A stretch of DNA of 64,000 nt, from NCBI GenBank assembly GCA_050117315.1, contig JASFMY010000021.1, positions 1 to 64,000 on the forward strand, written 5' to 3'. Position numbers and translations under genes: made by a program. The notes beneath the pieces are model-generated. The model had not been told where the DNA came from. It saw nothing but the letters and a program-made list of their open reading frames with translations, and ran no database searches. This document shows, in pieces, positions 43,451 to 51,854 of this stretch (position 1 is the first letter of the stretch; the number at the start of each line of letters is the position of its first letter). This DNA is from JANQIV01 sp050117315. Lineage in GTDB: Bacteria > Bacteroidota > Ignavibacteria > Ignavibacteriales > Melioribacteraceae.

Positions 43451-44404
43451 TCATGTTTTCAAATATTGCACTTTTTCGAGTGCAGAGTTATACTCTTTTA
43501 TTAGTTTATCAATAATATCCTTAGCCGGAATAATTTCGTTAATGAGACCTACTCCCTGACCTGCCTCCATCATTCCTTCGTTAAAGTCTCCCTCAAAAAT
43601 TCCTTTCATTTCTCTTTTGTTGCCTAAAAGGTCTCTCAATATTTCCGGCTGTGCTCCCGAGTTTTCTTTTTCCTGTACTTTGTTTGAAAAATTATTTTTG
43701 AGCATTCTTACTAAGGCCAATTTTTTAAATATTAATGTAGTATCATTTTCTTTTGAATCAACTATTTTTTTCTTGTACGCTTCATTAGCAGAGGACTCTA
43801 ATGATGCGGCAAATCTTGTCCCTACCTGTACACCCTCTGCGCCGAGACACATGGCTGCGAGCATTCCCCTTCCATCAGCAATGCCGCCGGCTGCAATTAC
43901 TGGTACCTTTAATGAATCAACCAGCCGGGGTATTAATGCCATTATTGTAATTTCATCAGAACCGTTATGTCCGCCGGCTTCAACACCTTCGCCAACAACT
44001 GCATCGCAACCAACAGACTGTGCTTTTAATCCCTGTTTAATAGATGAAACTACGTGTACTACTTTTATATCATGCTTTTTCAATTTTTCAATATGCTTTC
44101 CTGGATGTCCTGCAGATGAAAAAATTATTTTTATATTTTCTTCAATTGATACATCAATTAATTTTTCGGCATCGCCTTTAAGCAACGGAATATTTACCCC
44201 GAAAGGTTTTTGGGTAGCAACTTTGCATTTTTGAATATGTTCTTTTAATAGTTCGGGTTTCATTGAGCCTGCGCCGATTAAACCTAAGCCCCCGCTATTG
44301 GAAACTGCCGAACATAACTTCCAGCCCGATACCCATACCATTCCACCCTGGATAATCGGGTGTTTAACATTTAATAACTTTGTAATTCTATTAACGACAT
44401 TCAT
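43451..44404 (-). CDS. Nitronate monooxygenase / FabK-like flavoprotein
   Basis: A 317-aa FMN-dependent TIM barrel of the 2-nitropropane dioxygenase family. IIQGGMVWVSGWKLCSAVSN and SGGLGLIGAGSM form the N-terminal FMN loop; GVEAGGHNGSDEITIMALIP carries the catalytic His; PVIAAGGIADGRGMLAAMCL and GAEGVQVGTRFAAS bind phosphate. Members oxidise alkyl nitronates or act as enoyl-ACP reductase (FabK); the two cannot be separated safely here, though the HNG motif is shared. First gene of a three-gene leftward operon. Confidence 0.9.
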   Translation of the reverse strand: MNVVNRITKLLNVKHPIIQGGMVWVSGWKLCSAVSNSGGLGLIGAGSMKPELLKEHIQKCKVATQKPFGVNIPLLKGDAEKLIDVSIEENIKIIFSSAGHPGKHIEKLKKHDIKVVHVVSSIKQGLKAQSVGCDAVVGEGVEAGGHNGSDEITIMALIPRLVDSLKVPVIAAGGIADGRGMLAAMCLGAEGVQVGTRFAASLESSANEAYKKKIVDSKENDTTLIFKKLALVRMLKNNFSNKVQEKENSGAQPEILRDLLGNKREMKGIFEGDFNEGMMEAGQGVGLINEIIPAKDIIDKLIKEYNSALEKVQYLKT

Positions 44405-44489
44405 AAAGAAGTATTTTATTCAGTTTAGTTTGATAATAGAAAAGAGATTAATTAACTTTGCTCTTTAATTTAAGTAAAAAAAAGGATTT

Positions 44490-45467
44490 ATGAGAGCTAT
44501 AATTCCCGTTGCTGGTTTAGGGACAAGGTTAAAACCACATACACATTCTATTCCCAAAGTTTTATTAAATGTTGGAGGAAAGCCCATACTCGGACACATC
44601 ATAGATAAACTCATCGAAGAAAAAATTTTCAAAGCGACCTTTGTTGTAGGCCATCTGGGTGAAATGATAGTTGATTACGTAAAAAAAGAATATCCAATGG
44701 TACAGTCGGATTTTGTTGAGCAGAAAGAGAGGCTGGGTTTAGCACATGCAATAAAAGTTACCGGCGATACTTTTGACGAAGATGAAATTTTTATAATTCT
44801 TGGTGATACTGTTTTTGATGTCGATTTAAAAAATGTTTTTAACAACAAAAAATCTTCACTCGGCGTTAAATATGTTGAAAACCCAAGAAGGTTTGGAGTT
44901 GCAGTACTAGAGAATGATAAGGTTATAAAGCTGGTTGAAAAGCCAAAAGAACAGGTTTCAAATTTAGCTTTGGTTGGACTTTACTATATCACAAACCCAA
45001 CGCTTTTGTTACAAAGTATAGAAGAACTTTTTGAAAAAGATATAAAAACAAAAGGGGAGTACCAGTTGACGGATGCTCTTCAGATAATGATTGAAAAGGG
45101 TGAGTATATTTCTACCTTCCCTGTTGAAGGTTGGTACGACTGCGGTAAACCCGAAACAGTACTTTCGACAAATAGATTTCTACTGACCAAAAAAGGTTCT
45201 CAAAAAGAATTAAGCAATGTTGTAATTAATGGACCTGTTTTTATTGCAGAAAGTGCTGTTATTGAAAATTCAGTTATAGGTCCCTTTACTACTATTGCGG
45301 AAGATTGTGAAATAAGGGAGTGTATAATAAAAAATTCAATAATCAATCAAAATTCAGTTGTTGAAAAATCCACTTTGGAGGATTCGATTATTGGAAGCAA
45401 CGCCTTGATAAGAGGTAATCATAAAAAATTGAATGCCGGTGATTCATCGGAAATAATATTTCATTAA
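44490..45467 (+). CDS. Sugar-phosphate nucleotidyltransferase with left-handed beta-helix
   Basis: A 325-aa enzyme starting MRAIIPVAGLGTRLKPHTHS with the GxGxRxxPxT nucleotide-binding loop; IPKVLLNVGGKPILGHIIDK and IFIILGDTVFDVDLKNV supply Lys and metal-binding Asp. Residues after about 235 are hexapeptide repeats (VVINGPVFIAESAVIENSVI, GPFTTIAEDCEIRECIIKNS). It resembles glucose-1-phosphate thymidylyl/uridylyltransferases, joining a sugar 1-phosphate to NTP; the exact sugar is unknown. It is 13 bp upstream of metK and likely in the same operon, though the functional link is unclear. Confidence 0.88.
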   Translation: MRAIIPVAGLGTRLKPHTHSIPKVLLNVGGKPILGHIIDKLIEEKIFKATFVVGHLGEMIVDYVKKEYPMVQSDFVEQKERLGLAHAIKVTGDTFDEDEIFIILGDTVFDVDLKNVFNNKKSSLGVKYVENPRRFGVAVLENDKVIKLVEKPKEQVSNLALVGLYYITNPTLLLQSIEELFEKDIKTKGEYQLTDALQIMIEKGEYISTFPVEGWYDCGKPETVLSTNRFLLTKKGSQKELSNVVINGPVFIAESAVIENSVIGPFTTIAEDCEIRECIIKNSIINQNSVVEKSTLEDSIIGSNALIRGNHKKLNAGDSSEIIFH

Positions 45468-45480
45468 TAGTGAGGTTTAA

Positions 45481-46626
45481 ATGTCATACTTATTCACATC
45501 AGAATCTGTTTCGGAGGGGCACCCGGATAAAGTTTGTGATGCTGTATCCGACGGAGTATTAGATGCAATATTTTCTGAAGACCCGAATGCAAGGGTAGCT
45601 TGCGAAACATTTGTTACAACCGGGCTGGTTCTTGTTGGGGGAGAAATTACTACTTCTGCTTATATTGATATTCAGGAAGTTGTTAGAAAGACGGTTAAAA
45701 AAATTGGTTATACAAAAGCTGAATATAAATTTGATTCCGAATCATGTTCCGTGCTTAATGCTGTTCATGCTCAATCACCTGATATTGCAATGGGTGTTGA
45801 TAAAGGTGGTGCTGGTGACCAGGGAATAATGTTTGGTTATGCATGTGATCAAACACCCGAGCTAATGCCTATGCCGATAGTATATGCACATAAGCTTGTT
45901 AAAAAGCTAGCAGACATTAGAAAGAAACAACCAAAGTTGATGCCTTATTTAAGACCCGATTCAAAGTCTCAAGTTACAATTGAATACAGTGATGACCACA
46001 AACCTTTAAGGGTTGATTCGGTTGTAATTTCTACACAACATGACGGAAAAGTAAAACAAAGTAAAATCCAAAAGGATGTTATAGAAAACATTATAAAAAA
46101 AATTATTCCTGCTAAATACATAGATAAAAAAACCAAGTATTATGTTAATCCAACCGGACGATTTGAAATAGGTGGCCCTCATGGGGACAGCGGATTAACG
46201 GGAAGAAAAATTATAGTGGATACATACGGCGGCTGGGCTCCTCACGGAGGCGGAGCTTTCTCGGGAAAAGATCCGTCAAAAGTTGATAGAAGCGCTACTT
46301 ACGCTGCAAGGCATATTGCTAAGAACGTGGTAGGAGCTAAACTTGCAAAAGAGTGCACCGTGCAGCTTGCTTATGCGATCGGTGTAGTTGAACCCGTATC
46401 GGTTTTTGTTGATACAAAAGGAACAGGAGTAATTCCAGATAAAGAAATTTCTGCAATGATTGTTAAAGAAGTTGATCTCACGCCGAAAGGTATTATAGAT
46501 AGATTGAAATTACGCAGACCTATTTATCAAAAGACTTCATCCTACGGACACTTTGGAAGAAAGGATAAAGATTTTGCATGGGAAGCTTTGGACTTGGTGC
46601 CAGTATTTAAAAAATACATTAAATAA
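45481..46626 (+). CDS. metK: S-adenosylmethionine synthase
   Basis: Makes SAM from methionine and ATP. LFTSESVSEGHPDKVCDAVS at the N-terminus, GAGDQGIMFGYACDQTPELM in the central domain and GGPHGDSGLTGRKIIVDTYG, GGAFSGKDPSKVDRSATYAA are all family signatures with the metal and ATP residues. Length of 381 aa is typical. Followed after 19 bp by ahcY, giving two consecutive steps of the activated methyl cycle. No SAM riboswitch was recognised in the 13-bp leader or before the upstream gene. Confidence 0.98.
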   Translation: MSYLFTSESVSEGHPDKVCDAVSDGVLDAIFSEDPNARVACETFVTTGLVLVGGEITTSAYIDIQEVVRKTVKKIGYTKAEYKFDSESCSVLNAVHAQSPDIAMGVDKGGAGDQGIMFGYACDQTPELMPMPIVYAHKLVKKLADIRKKQPKLMPYLRPDSKSQVTIEYSDDHKPLRVDSVVISTQHDGKVKQSKIQKDVIENIIKKIIPAKYIDKKTKYYVNPTGRFEIGGPHGDSGLTGRKIIVDTYGGWAPHGGGAFSGKDPSKVDRSATYAARHIAKNVVGAKLAKECTVQLAYAIGVVEPVSVFVDTKGTGVIPDKEISAMIVKEVDLTPKGIIDRLKLRRPIYQKTSSYGHFGRKDKDFAWEALDLVPVFKKYIK

Positions 46627-46645
46627 AAAAGGAGAATTATTTTAG

Positions 46646-47923
46646 ATGGACTATAAACAAGGTAAGTATAAAGTAAAGAATCTGAAATTGGCTGCCGAAG
46701 GCAGGAAGAAGATTGAATGGGCCGAATCAAGAATGCCGGTGATGATGCACCTAAGAGAAAAATATTCCAAAACAAAACCGCTAAAAGGTTATAAGATTGC
46801 CGGGTGTCTGCATGTAACAAAGGAAACTGCCGTATTGATTGAAACATTAAAAGCAGCAGGAGCGAAGGTAAGTTGGAGCGGGTGCAACCCGTTGTCAACA
46901 CAGGATGACGTTGCGGCGGCATTGGCAAAAAACGGTTTGGAAATTTATGCCTGGCACGGCCAGAGCGTTAAAGATTTCTACTGGTCAATAGACAAAACAC
47001 TTGATATGAAACCCAATTTAACCTTGGATGACGGTGCTGATTTAATTTTCACTGTTCATAATAGGTTTCCGAAGTTAGCTGAAAATATAATCGGCGGTAC
47101 GGAAGAAACTACTACCGGTGTTCATAGGCTTAGAGCAATGGCAGATGACGGTAAGTTATTATATCCGGTTGTTGCCGTTAATGACGCTGAAACTAAATGG
47201 GATTTTGATAATGTTTACGGAACTGGACAATCGTCAATTGACGGAATTCTTAGGGCAACATCGGTTTTACTTGCGGGCAAAAATTTTGTTGTAGCCGGAT
47301 ACGGTCACTGCGGCAAAGGATGTGCAATGAGAGCTGCAGGACTTGGCGCTAATGTTATCGTAACCGAAGTGAAACCCACTGCAGCATTAAAAGCTACTCT
47401 CGAAGGTCACACGGTAATGCCTATGGACCAGGCTGCAAAAATAGGAGATGTTTTCATCACGGCTACGGGTGTAAAAGATATTATTACCAAAAAGCATTTT
47501 GAAAAAATGAGAGACGGTGCAATTGTTTGTAATACAGGACATTACGATTGTGAAATAAATATTGAAGACCTTGAGAAAATAAAGAAAGCCAAAAGAGAAG
47601 TAAGGGCTAACAATGAAGAATATACTTTGAAGGATGGAAGAAAAATTTATCTTTTAGCTCAAGGCAGATTGGTTAATCTCGCTGCAGCCGAAGGGCATCC
47701 TTCCGAAGTTATGGATATGTCTTTTGCCAACCAGTTTATGTCTCAATTAAGATTAGCCGAATATGATAAACAAGGTATTCTGCTTGAACCCGAAGTTATT
47801 GATATCTCTGAAGAACAAGATCAGCATATAGCAGGTATAAAATTGAAAACTATGGGTTATAAAATAGATAAGTTAACTAAAGAGCAGCAAAAATATATGA
47901 CGGATTATAGTGCTGGAACCTAA
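46646..47923 (+). CDS. ahcY: Adenosylhomocysteinase
   Basis: Hydrolyses S-adenosylhomocysteine, the product of methyl transfer, to adenosine and homocysteine with bound NAD. The NAD site is FVVAGYGHCGKGCAMRAAGL; GGTEETTTGVHRL and GCNPLSTQDDVAAAL hold substrate residues, and NTGHYDCEINIEDL the catalytic region. The protein of 425 aa ends KLTKEQQKYMTDYSAGT, i.e. the shorter type without the C-terminal KYRY tail, as in archaea and several bacteria. AGGAG lies upstream of the ATG. A strong terminator follows. Confidence 0.97.
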   Translation: MDYKQGKYKVKNLKLAAEGRKKIEWAESRMPVMMHLREKYSKTKPLKGYKIAGCLHVTKETAVLIETLKAAGAKVSWSGCNPLSTQDDVAAALAKNGLEIYAWHGQSVKDFYWSIDKTLDMKPNLTLDDGADLIFTVHNRFPKLAENIIGGTEETTTGVHRLRAMADDGKLLYPVVAVNDAETKWDFDNVYGTGQSSIDGILRATSVLLAGKNFVVAGYGHCGKGCAMRAAGLGANVIVTEVKPTAALKATLEGHTVMPMDQAAKIGDVFITATGVKDIITKKHFEKMRDGAIVCNTGHYDCEINIEDLEKIKKAKREVRANNEEYTLKDGRKIYLLAQGRLVNLAAAEGHPSEVMDMSFANQFMSQLRLAEYDKQGILLEPEVIDISEEQDQHIAGIKLKTMGYKIDKLTKEQQKYMTDYSAGT

Positions 47924-47948
47924 GGCAATGAGCTGGTTAAATGAAATT

Positions 47949-47980
47949 AAAGCCCGGAGAGAATTACCCCGGGCTTTTTT
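47949..47980 (+). terminator. Rho-independent terminator after ahcY
   Basis: AAGCCCGG (47950-47957) pairs with CCGGGCTT (47969-47976) and runs into TTTTTT. The convergent histidine kinase gene ends inside the T tract at 47979. Confidence 0.85.
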
Positions 47981-49286
47981 ATGCTTCATTAAAAGAGATT
48001 GTAAATTTTGTTCCTTCACCCAAATTACTTTTTACTACTATTTCACCTTTGTTCAGTTCAACAAAATTTTTAACTAGTGCGAGGCCCACACCTGCACCGT
48101 CATAAAGCCTTGTATAACCGGAGAATTCTTGAGTAAAGGGTTGAAATAATTGTTCAATAAAATCGTTAGACATACCTCTGCCGGTATCTTGAATAATGGT
48201 TTTTATTTTACCGTTTATTTTATCCAGCGTAATTTTTACTTCGCCTTTGGCTGTATACTTAAATGCATTATCAATTACATTATCGTATATTTGTTTTATT
48301 GAATATTCATCTCCTACTATTTGTATATTCTCCCCAATATTGGAAATGAATTTATAATTTATATTTTTTTCGTCTGCAAACGAACTGAAATTCATGAAAA
48401 CTTCATCAATGATTTTATATATGTTAATCACTTTGAAGTTTGATTCGTAACTTGTGGTATATACTTGCGACATATTAAGTATTAAGTCAACTGTTCTATA
48501 TAAACGTTTGCTGTTATTTTCTATTGATTGAAAAATCTGCCTGAACTCCGGGCTGAACTCACCTTCCAGTTCGTTTTTAATTAATTCAGAATAACCTTGT
48601 ATTGCAACCAAAGGTGATCTTATTTCGTGTGATATCCTTGATAGGAATTCTTCCTTTAATCTTTTTGCTTTTTCGGCTTGAACCAGGGCAAACTTTAAAT
48701 CGTCCTCAGCTTCTTTTAATTTAGTAATATCTCTGCCGTACACTTGTCCGAATTGATATTTCGGAACACCTTTAATTAAAAATTCGTATGCCCGATTATT
48801 AACTTCCATGTAGAAACTTTGCGTATCGTCACTATTAACGAGCAAGCCAAGGTTAAAGGAAGACAAATTCGTGATAACATTTTCAATATATTGGCCCAAT
48901 AAAATATTATTCCCGAAGATATCTTGTGCAGCTTTATTGGCAACAATAATTTTTCCTGTCACATCAAATCTTAAAATCGGGTCGGGTGAGAGCTCGTAAA
49001 ATAAAGCCATTAACTCTGCTTGCTGAAGCTTTATATTTTCTTTTTCCTCTAAAAACCTTTGCCTTAACGGAATGATTACATACCTATAATAAACAAAAGA
49101 TACAAAGAGGGTAACAATTAAGAATATCAAAGAAAACATAACAGGATTGCTTAAACTTAAAAAAGTTTCTGGGGAAACTTTTTGTAATGACTTAAATGTT
49201 GAATCAACAGACTCTTTAGTATTGTCATACAACAATAAAAAAATAATAAACATTTTTTCCGTCAAGATATGAGCAAGTAACATCAT
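47979..49286 (-). CDS. PAS-domain sensor histidine kinase
   Basis: A 435-aa membrane sensor. One clear membrane helix at about 49-68 (VMFSLIFLIVTLFVSFVYY), with a possible second N-terminal one; PAS domain about 92-190 (ELSPDPILRFDVTGKIIVAN, VYGRDITKLKEAEDDL); HisKA with phospho-acceptor His220 in FLSRISHEIRSPLVAI; ATPase with N box DNVIDNAFKYTA, G1 DTGRGM and G2 GAGVGLALV. No response regulator is adjacent, so it is an orphan kinase. The start is uncertain because no ribosome site is evident; a later Met at 12 is possible. Confidence 0.9.
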   Translation of the reverse strand: MMLLAHILTEKMFIIFLLLYDNTKESVDSTFKSLQKVSPETFLSLSNPVMFSLIFLIVTLFVSFVYYRYVIIPLRQRFLEEKENIKLQQAELMALFYELSPDPILRFDVTGKIIVANKAAQDIFGNNILLGQYIENVITNLSSFNLGLLVNSDDTQSFYMEVNNRAYEFLIKGVPKYQFGQVYGRDITKLKEAEDDLKFALVQAEKAKRLKEEFLSRISHEIRSPLVAIQGYSELIKNELEGEFSPEFRQIFQSIENNSKRLYRTVDLILNMSQVYTTSYESNFKVINIYKIIDEVFMNFSSFADEKNINYKFISNIGENIQIVGDEYSIKQIYDNVIDNAFKYTAKGEVKITLDKINGKIKTIIQDTGRGMSNDFIEQLFQPFTQEFSGYTRLYDGAGVGLALVKNFVELNKGEIVVKSNLGEGTKFTISFNEA

Positions 49287-49418
49287 TTTTTATATTTTTT
49301 TTTCATAATAGCACATTTGCTGTTGAGTGACTACAATACTTTTACGTAATTAATTCATTGAATCAAAGGATAAAGTTAAAAATATAATTGGTAAAAAAGA
49401 AGTATGTAATTAAAGAGC

Positions 49419-50006
49419 TTACGGATTTATTTTAATAAAGTTTTTAGGATGGTCATCTTTAAATAATGAGAAATATATTCCAAATAATATTTGAAATAGA
49501 GAGGTTAAAATGAAATTAGCTATTGCATTATCAATACCTACCATGATGTTGCTAACCTTTAGTATATTTGTTAGTTCGTAAAACAACAAAGCAACGTAGA
49601 AAATATTTATAGAGCTTTCATAAACATTCTGTTTTAAGAAGAAAATAAAAACTTTGAAGAAAATTATAGAGTGAATTATAATGAGAATAGTAAAATAGAC
49701 TCTAAAATCATTAAAGAAAAAAGAAAGCACGACAAATACAATTAAAGGCAGTATTAAAAGATATTTATTATTGAGTATATCTTTCCATGATGATAAGGAT
49801 GGTATTAGTAAGTAATGTAGTGAAACAGTATAAACTAAAGGTAGACTAAAATCCCACAATTCATTAAATAAAGTATATACAGGATCATGTATTCCTAAAA
49901 TTAAAAAGAAATAAAAAAATCTTCCCTGAAACTGTCTAATTGCAGGGAAGATCCATAATAGGATGCTGAAGTAATAAAGAAACCTTGTTACAGAGATTAA
50001 ATCCAA
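49419..50006 (-). CDS. Hypothetical multi-pass membrane protein
   Basis: The 195-aa protein is hydrophobic throughout with about six helices (FLYYFSILLWIFPAI, GRFFYFFLILGIHDPVYTLF, LVYTVSLHYLLIPSL, YLLILPLIVFVVLSFFF, VYFTILIIIHSIIFFKVFIF, IFYVALLFYELTNIL). It resembles small seven-helix sensor-like or 7TM proteins of Bacteroidota but no family is firm. It follows the secreted 168-aa gene by 16 bp on the same strand and precedes the histidine kinase gene, with which it could form a signalling locus. Confidence 0.72.
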   Translation of the reverse strand: MDLISVTRFLYYFSILLWIFPAIRQFQGRFFYFFLILGIHDPVYTLFNELWDFSLPLVYTVSLHYLLIPSLSSWKDILNNKYLLILPLIVFVVLSFFFNDFRVYFTILIIIHSIIFFKVFIFFLKQNVYESSINIFYVALLFYELTNILKVSNIMVGIDNAIANFILTSLFQILFGIYFSLFKDDHPKNFIKINP

Positions 50007-50022
50007 TTTTACTCTTACTTAG

Positions 50023-50529
50023 TTAACAAAATGGTGGACAGATTGCTGATAATTCTAAAATAATCGGAGTTGAAGGATCGTCACTTTCGGTTTTCATTGT
50101 CATTACATTTTCTCTGATTTCGAAATATATTTTTTTACTGCCTGTTGTTTCAATTAATTCTTTTACTCTTTCTTTACTGAAAACATTTAATGGTTCTTCA
50201 TCATCAATAATTCCGGCATCGTTGGCATTTAATAAACCGTTTAATGAAGCTAATTGATACCTGTGATTAGTTAAAATTTTTCTGTAGTCGTCTGTAATTA
50301 TAACTTCATTGTTTTTGATTGTGAACATCATATAATTTTCACATTTGTCTAAAATTGATATGAGCTCGACAGCATCAAATTCTACTGATGAAAAAGCAGG
50401 TCCGTATAATTTTTCAGCTTCTTCCTGTGTGTAAAGTTTGCCTATTAAACCATATTTTCCCTGCGAAGTAATTAAAGTGGATGAAAAAATAAGTACTGCT
50501 AATACAGTTGTAAGAATGGATTTTAACAT
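50023..50529 (-). CDS. Hypothetical secreted protein
   Basis: A 168-aa protein with a signal peptide (MLKSILTTVLAVLIFSSTLI, cleavage near ITSQ). The mature part has GLIGKLYTQEEAEKLYGPAF then VELISILDKCENYMMFTIKN and ends SAICPPFC with two Cys four residues apart. Soluble, no family recognised. A GGAGGC lies just before the ATG. Co-transcribed with the membrane protein downstream. Confidence 0.72.
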   Translation of the reverse strand: MLKSILTTVLAVLIFSSTLITSQGKYGLIGKLYTQEEAEKLYGPAFSSVEFDAVELISILDKCENYMMFTIKNNEVIITDDYRKILTNHRYQLASLNGLLNANDAGIIDDEEPLNVFSKERVKELIETTGSKKIYFEIRENVMTMKTESDDPSTPIILELSAICPPFC

Positions 50530-50666
50530 TTTGCCTCCGTAAAAATTTTGTTAGGGTCACTTTTAATAACAATTAGGTCGATTTTATAAGATAACTTAAA
50601 AAGATTTTGATATCAAGGCTATAAATTTTCATTTTGCCTGCACTGAGTTTGGTTACAATAGTAATG

Positions 50667-51713
50667 TTACCTATAAAATCTACCGTTTATCTTGTGTCCG
50701 CATTCCGGGCAGGAATTCCCAATCAAATCAATTTTAACTATTGAATGCCAGTTCCTTTTAATTAATTCCTTTTTACAGTTTGGACAGTAAGTAGCTTGGC
50801 CTTCATCATGGTAAACATTACCGACATAGCAATAGTTAATACCTTCCGCCATTGCAATTTGTCTGGCTGTTAATAAGGTCTTAGCAAGTGTCCTGGATTT
50901 GTTAAGCATTTTAAAATCCGGGTGGAAAGCGGTAAAGTGCAGGGGAATGTTTTCTCCAAGATTATTTACGATCCAATAGCACATTTCCTTTAGTTCTTCT
51001 TCTGAATCATTTTCCCCCGGAATTAGCAAGGTAGTAATCTCAAACCAGATACTAGTTTCATTTTTTAACCATACCAGGGTATCTAAAACATCATTCAAAT
51101 GTGAGGAGGTAATTTTATGATAGAATTGTTCCGAGAAAGCCTTCAAATCAACATTTGCAGCATCAATATATTTGTAGACTTCTTTGCGAGCATTTTTATC
51201 AATATAGCCTGCTGTAACCATTACGGAATTGATATTCTCTTCTCCGGCCAGTTTAGAGATATCAATTACATACTCGCCAAAAATTGTCGGGTCATTATAT
51301 GTAAACGCTATTGAAGGAGAATCATATTGTTTTGCTAACTTTATTACATCTTCCGGCGATGCATACATTGAATTAGTATTATCAAGTTTTGCTTTGCTTG
51401 TTGACCAGTTTTGGCAAAACTTACATCCAAGGTTACAGCCTGCTGTCCCGAAACTTAAAATATTACTGCCCGGATAAAAATGGTTCAGAGGTTTTTTCTC
51501 AATTGGGTCAATTGCAAAACCAGTTGGTCTTCCGTAACCTATTGAATACAACTTGTTGTCAATATTCTGTCTTATATAACAGAAGCCTGCCTGTCCGTTT
51601 CCTATTGTACAATAACGGGGACAAAGTGTGCAAAGTATTTTCCCGTTATCAGCAGTTTCCCACCATTTAGCAACTTTATAGTTCTGTTCTTTTGTTAAAA
51701 TTGAGTTTTTCAA
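50667..51713 (-). CDS. amrS: AmmeMemoRadiSam system radical SAM enzyme
   Basis: A 348-aa radical-SAM protein of the AmrS/PflA-like group. The N-terminal CTLCPRYCTIGNGQAGFC is a first Cys cluster; the radical-SAM cluster is GCNLGCKFCQNW (Cys93, 97, 100), preceded by KKPLNHFYPGSNILSFGTAG; a C-terminal zinc ribbon has YCPNCKKEL and CPECGHKI. In the AMMECR1-Memo-AmrS system the three proteins act together on a still poorly known substrate; no AMMECR1 or Memo gene is adjacent here. Followed by a hairpin repeat and pyk on the same strand. Confidence 0.93.
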   Translation of the reverse strand: MKNSILTKEQNYKVAKWWETADNGKILCTLCPRYCTIGNGQAGFCYIRQNIDNKLYSIGYGRPTGFAIDPIEKKPLNHFYPGSNILSFGTAGCNLGCKFCQNWSTSKAKLDNTNSMYASPEDVIKLAKQYDSPSIAFTYNDPTIFGEYVIDISKLAGEENINSVMVTAGYIDKNARKEVYKYIDAANVDLKAFSEQFYHKITSSHLNDVLDTLVWLKNETSIWFEITTLLIPGENDSEEELKEMCYWIVNNLGENIPLHFTAFHPDFKMLNKSRTLAKTLLTARQIAMAEGINYCYVGNVYHDEGQATYCPNCKKELIKRNWHSIVKIDLIGNSCPECGHKINGRFYR

Positions 51714-51740
51714 ATTCTACCTATTTTTTCAAGCTGTCCT

Positions 51741-51797
51741 TAAACCTAATCTTACTCATACTTACTCTAAAAAAATTAAGGAGTATGAGTAAGGTTA
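51741..51797. repeat. Hairpin repeat of the TTAATC/ACTCTTA family, copy 2
   Basis: Left arm AACCTAATCTTACTCATACT, loop with a run of A, right arm GGAGTATGAGTAAGGTT; the arms pair if the five bases TAATC in the left arm are bulged. It lies between the amrS start and the pyk stop. Related to the hairpins at 12631, 63449 and 63922. Confidence 0.6.
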
Positions 51798-51854
51798 TTA
51801 TTTCTACATACTTTTCAACAGCAATAAATTAGTTAGCGAGATAGTTGAAATTTT

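Noticed and set aside
45468..45480. SAM riboswitch before metK
   Set aside because: Only 13 bp separate metK from the preceding gene, and no riboswitch-like fold was seen before that gene either.
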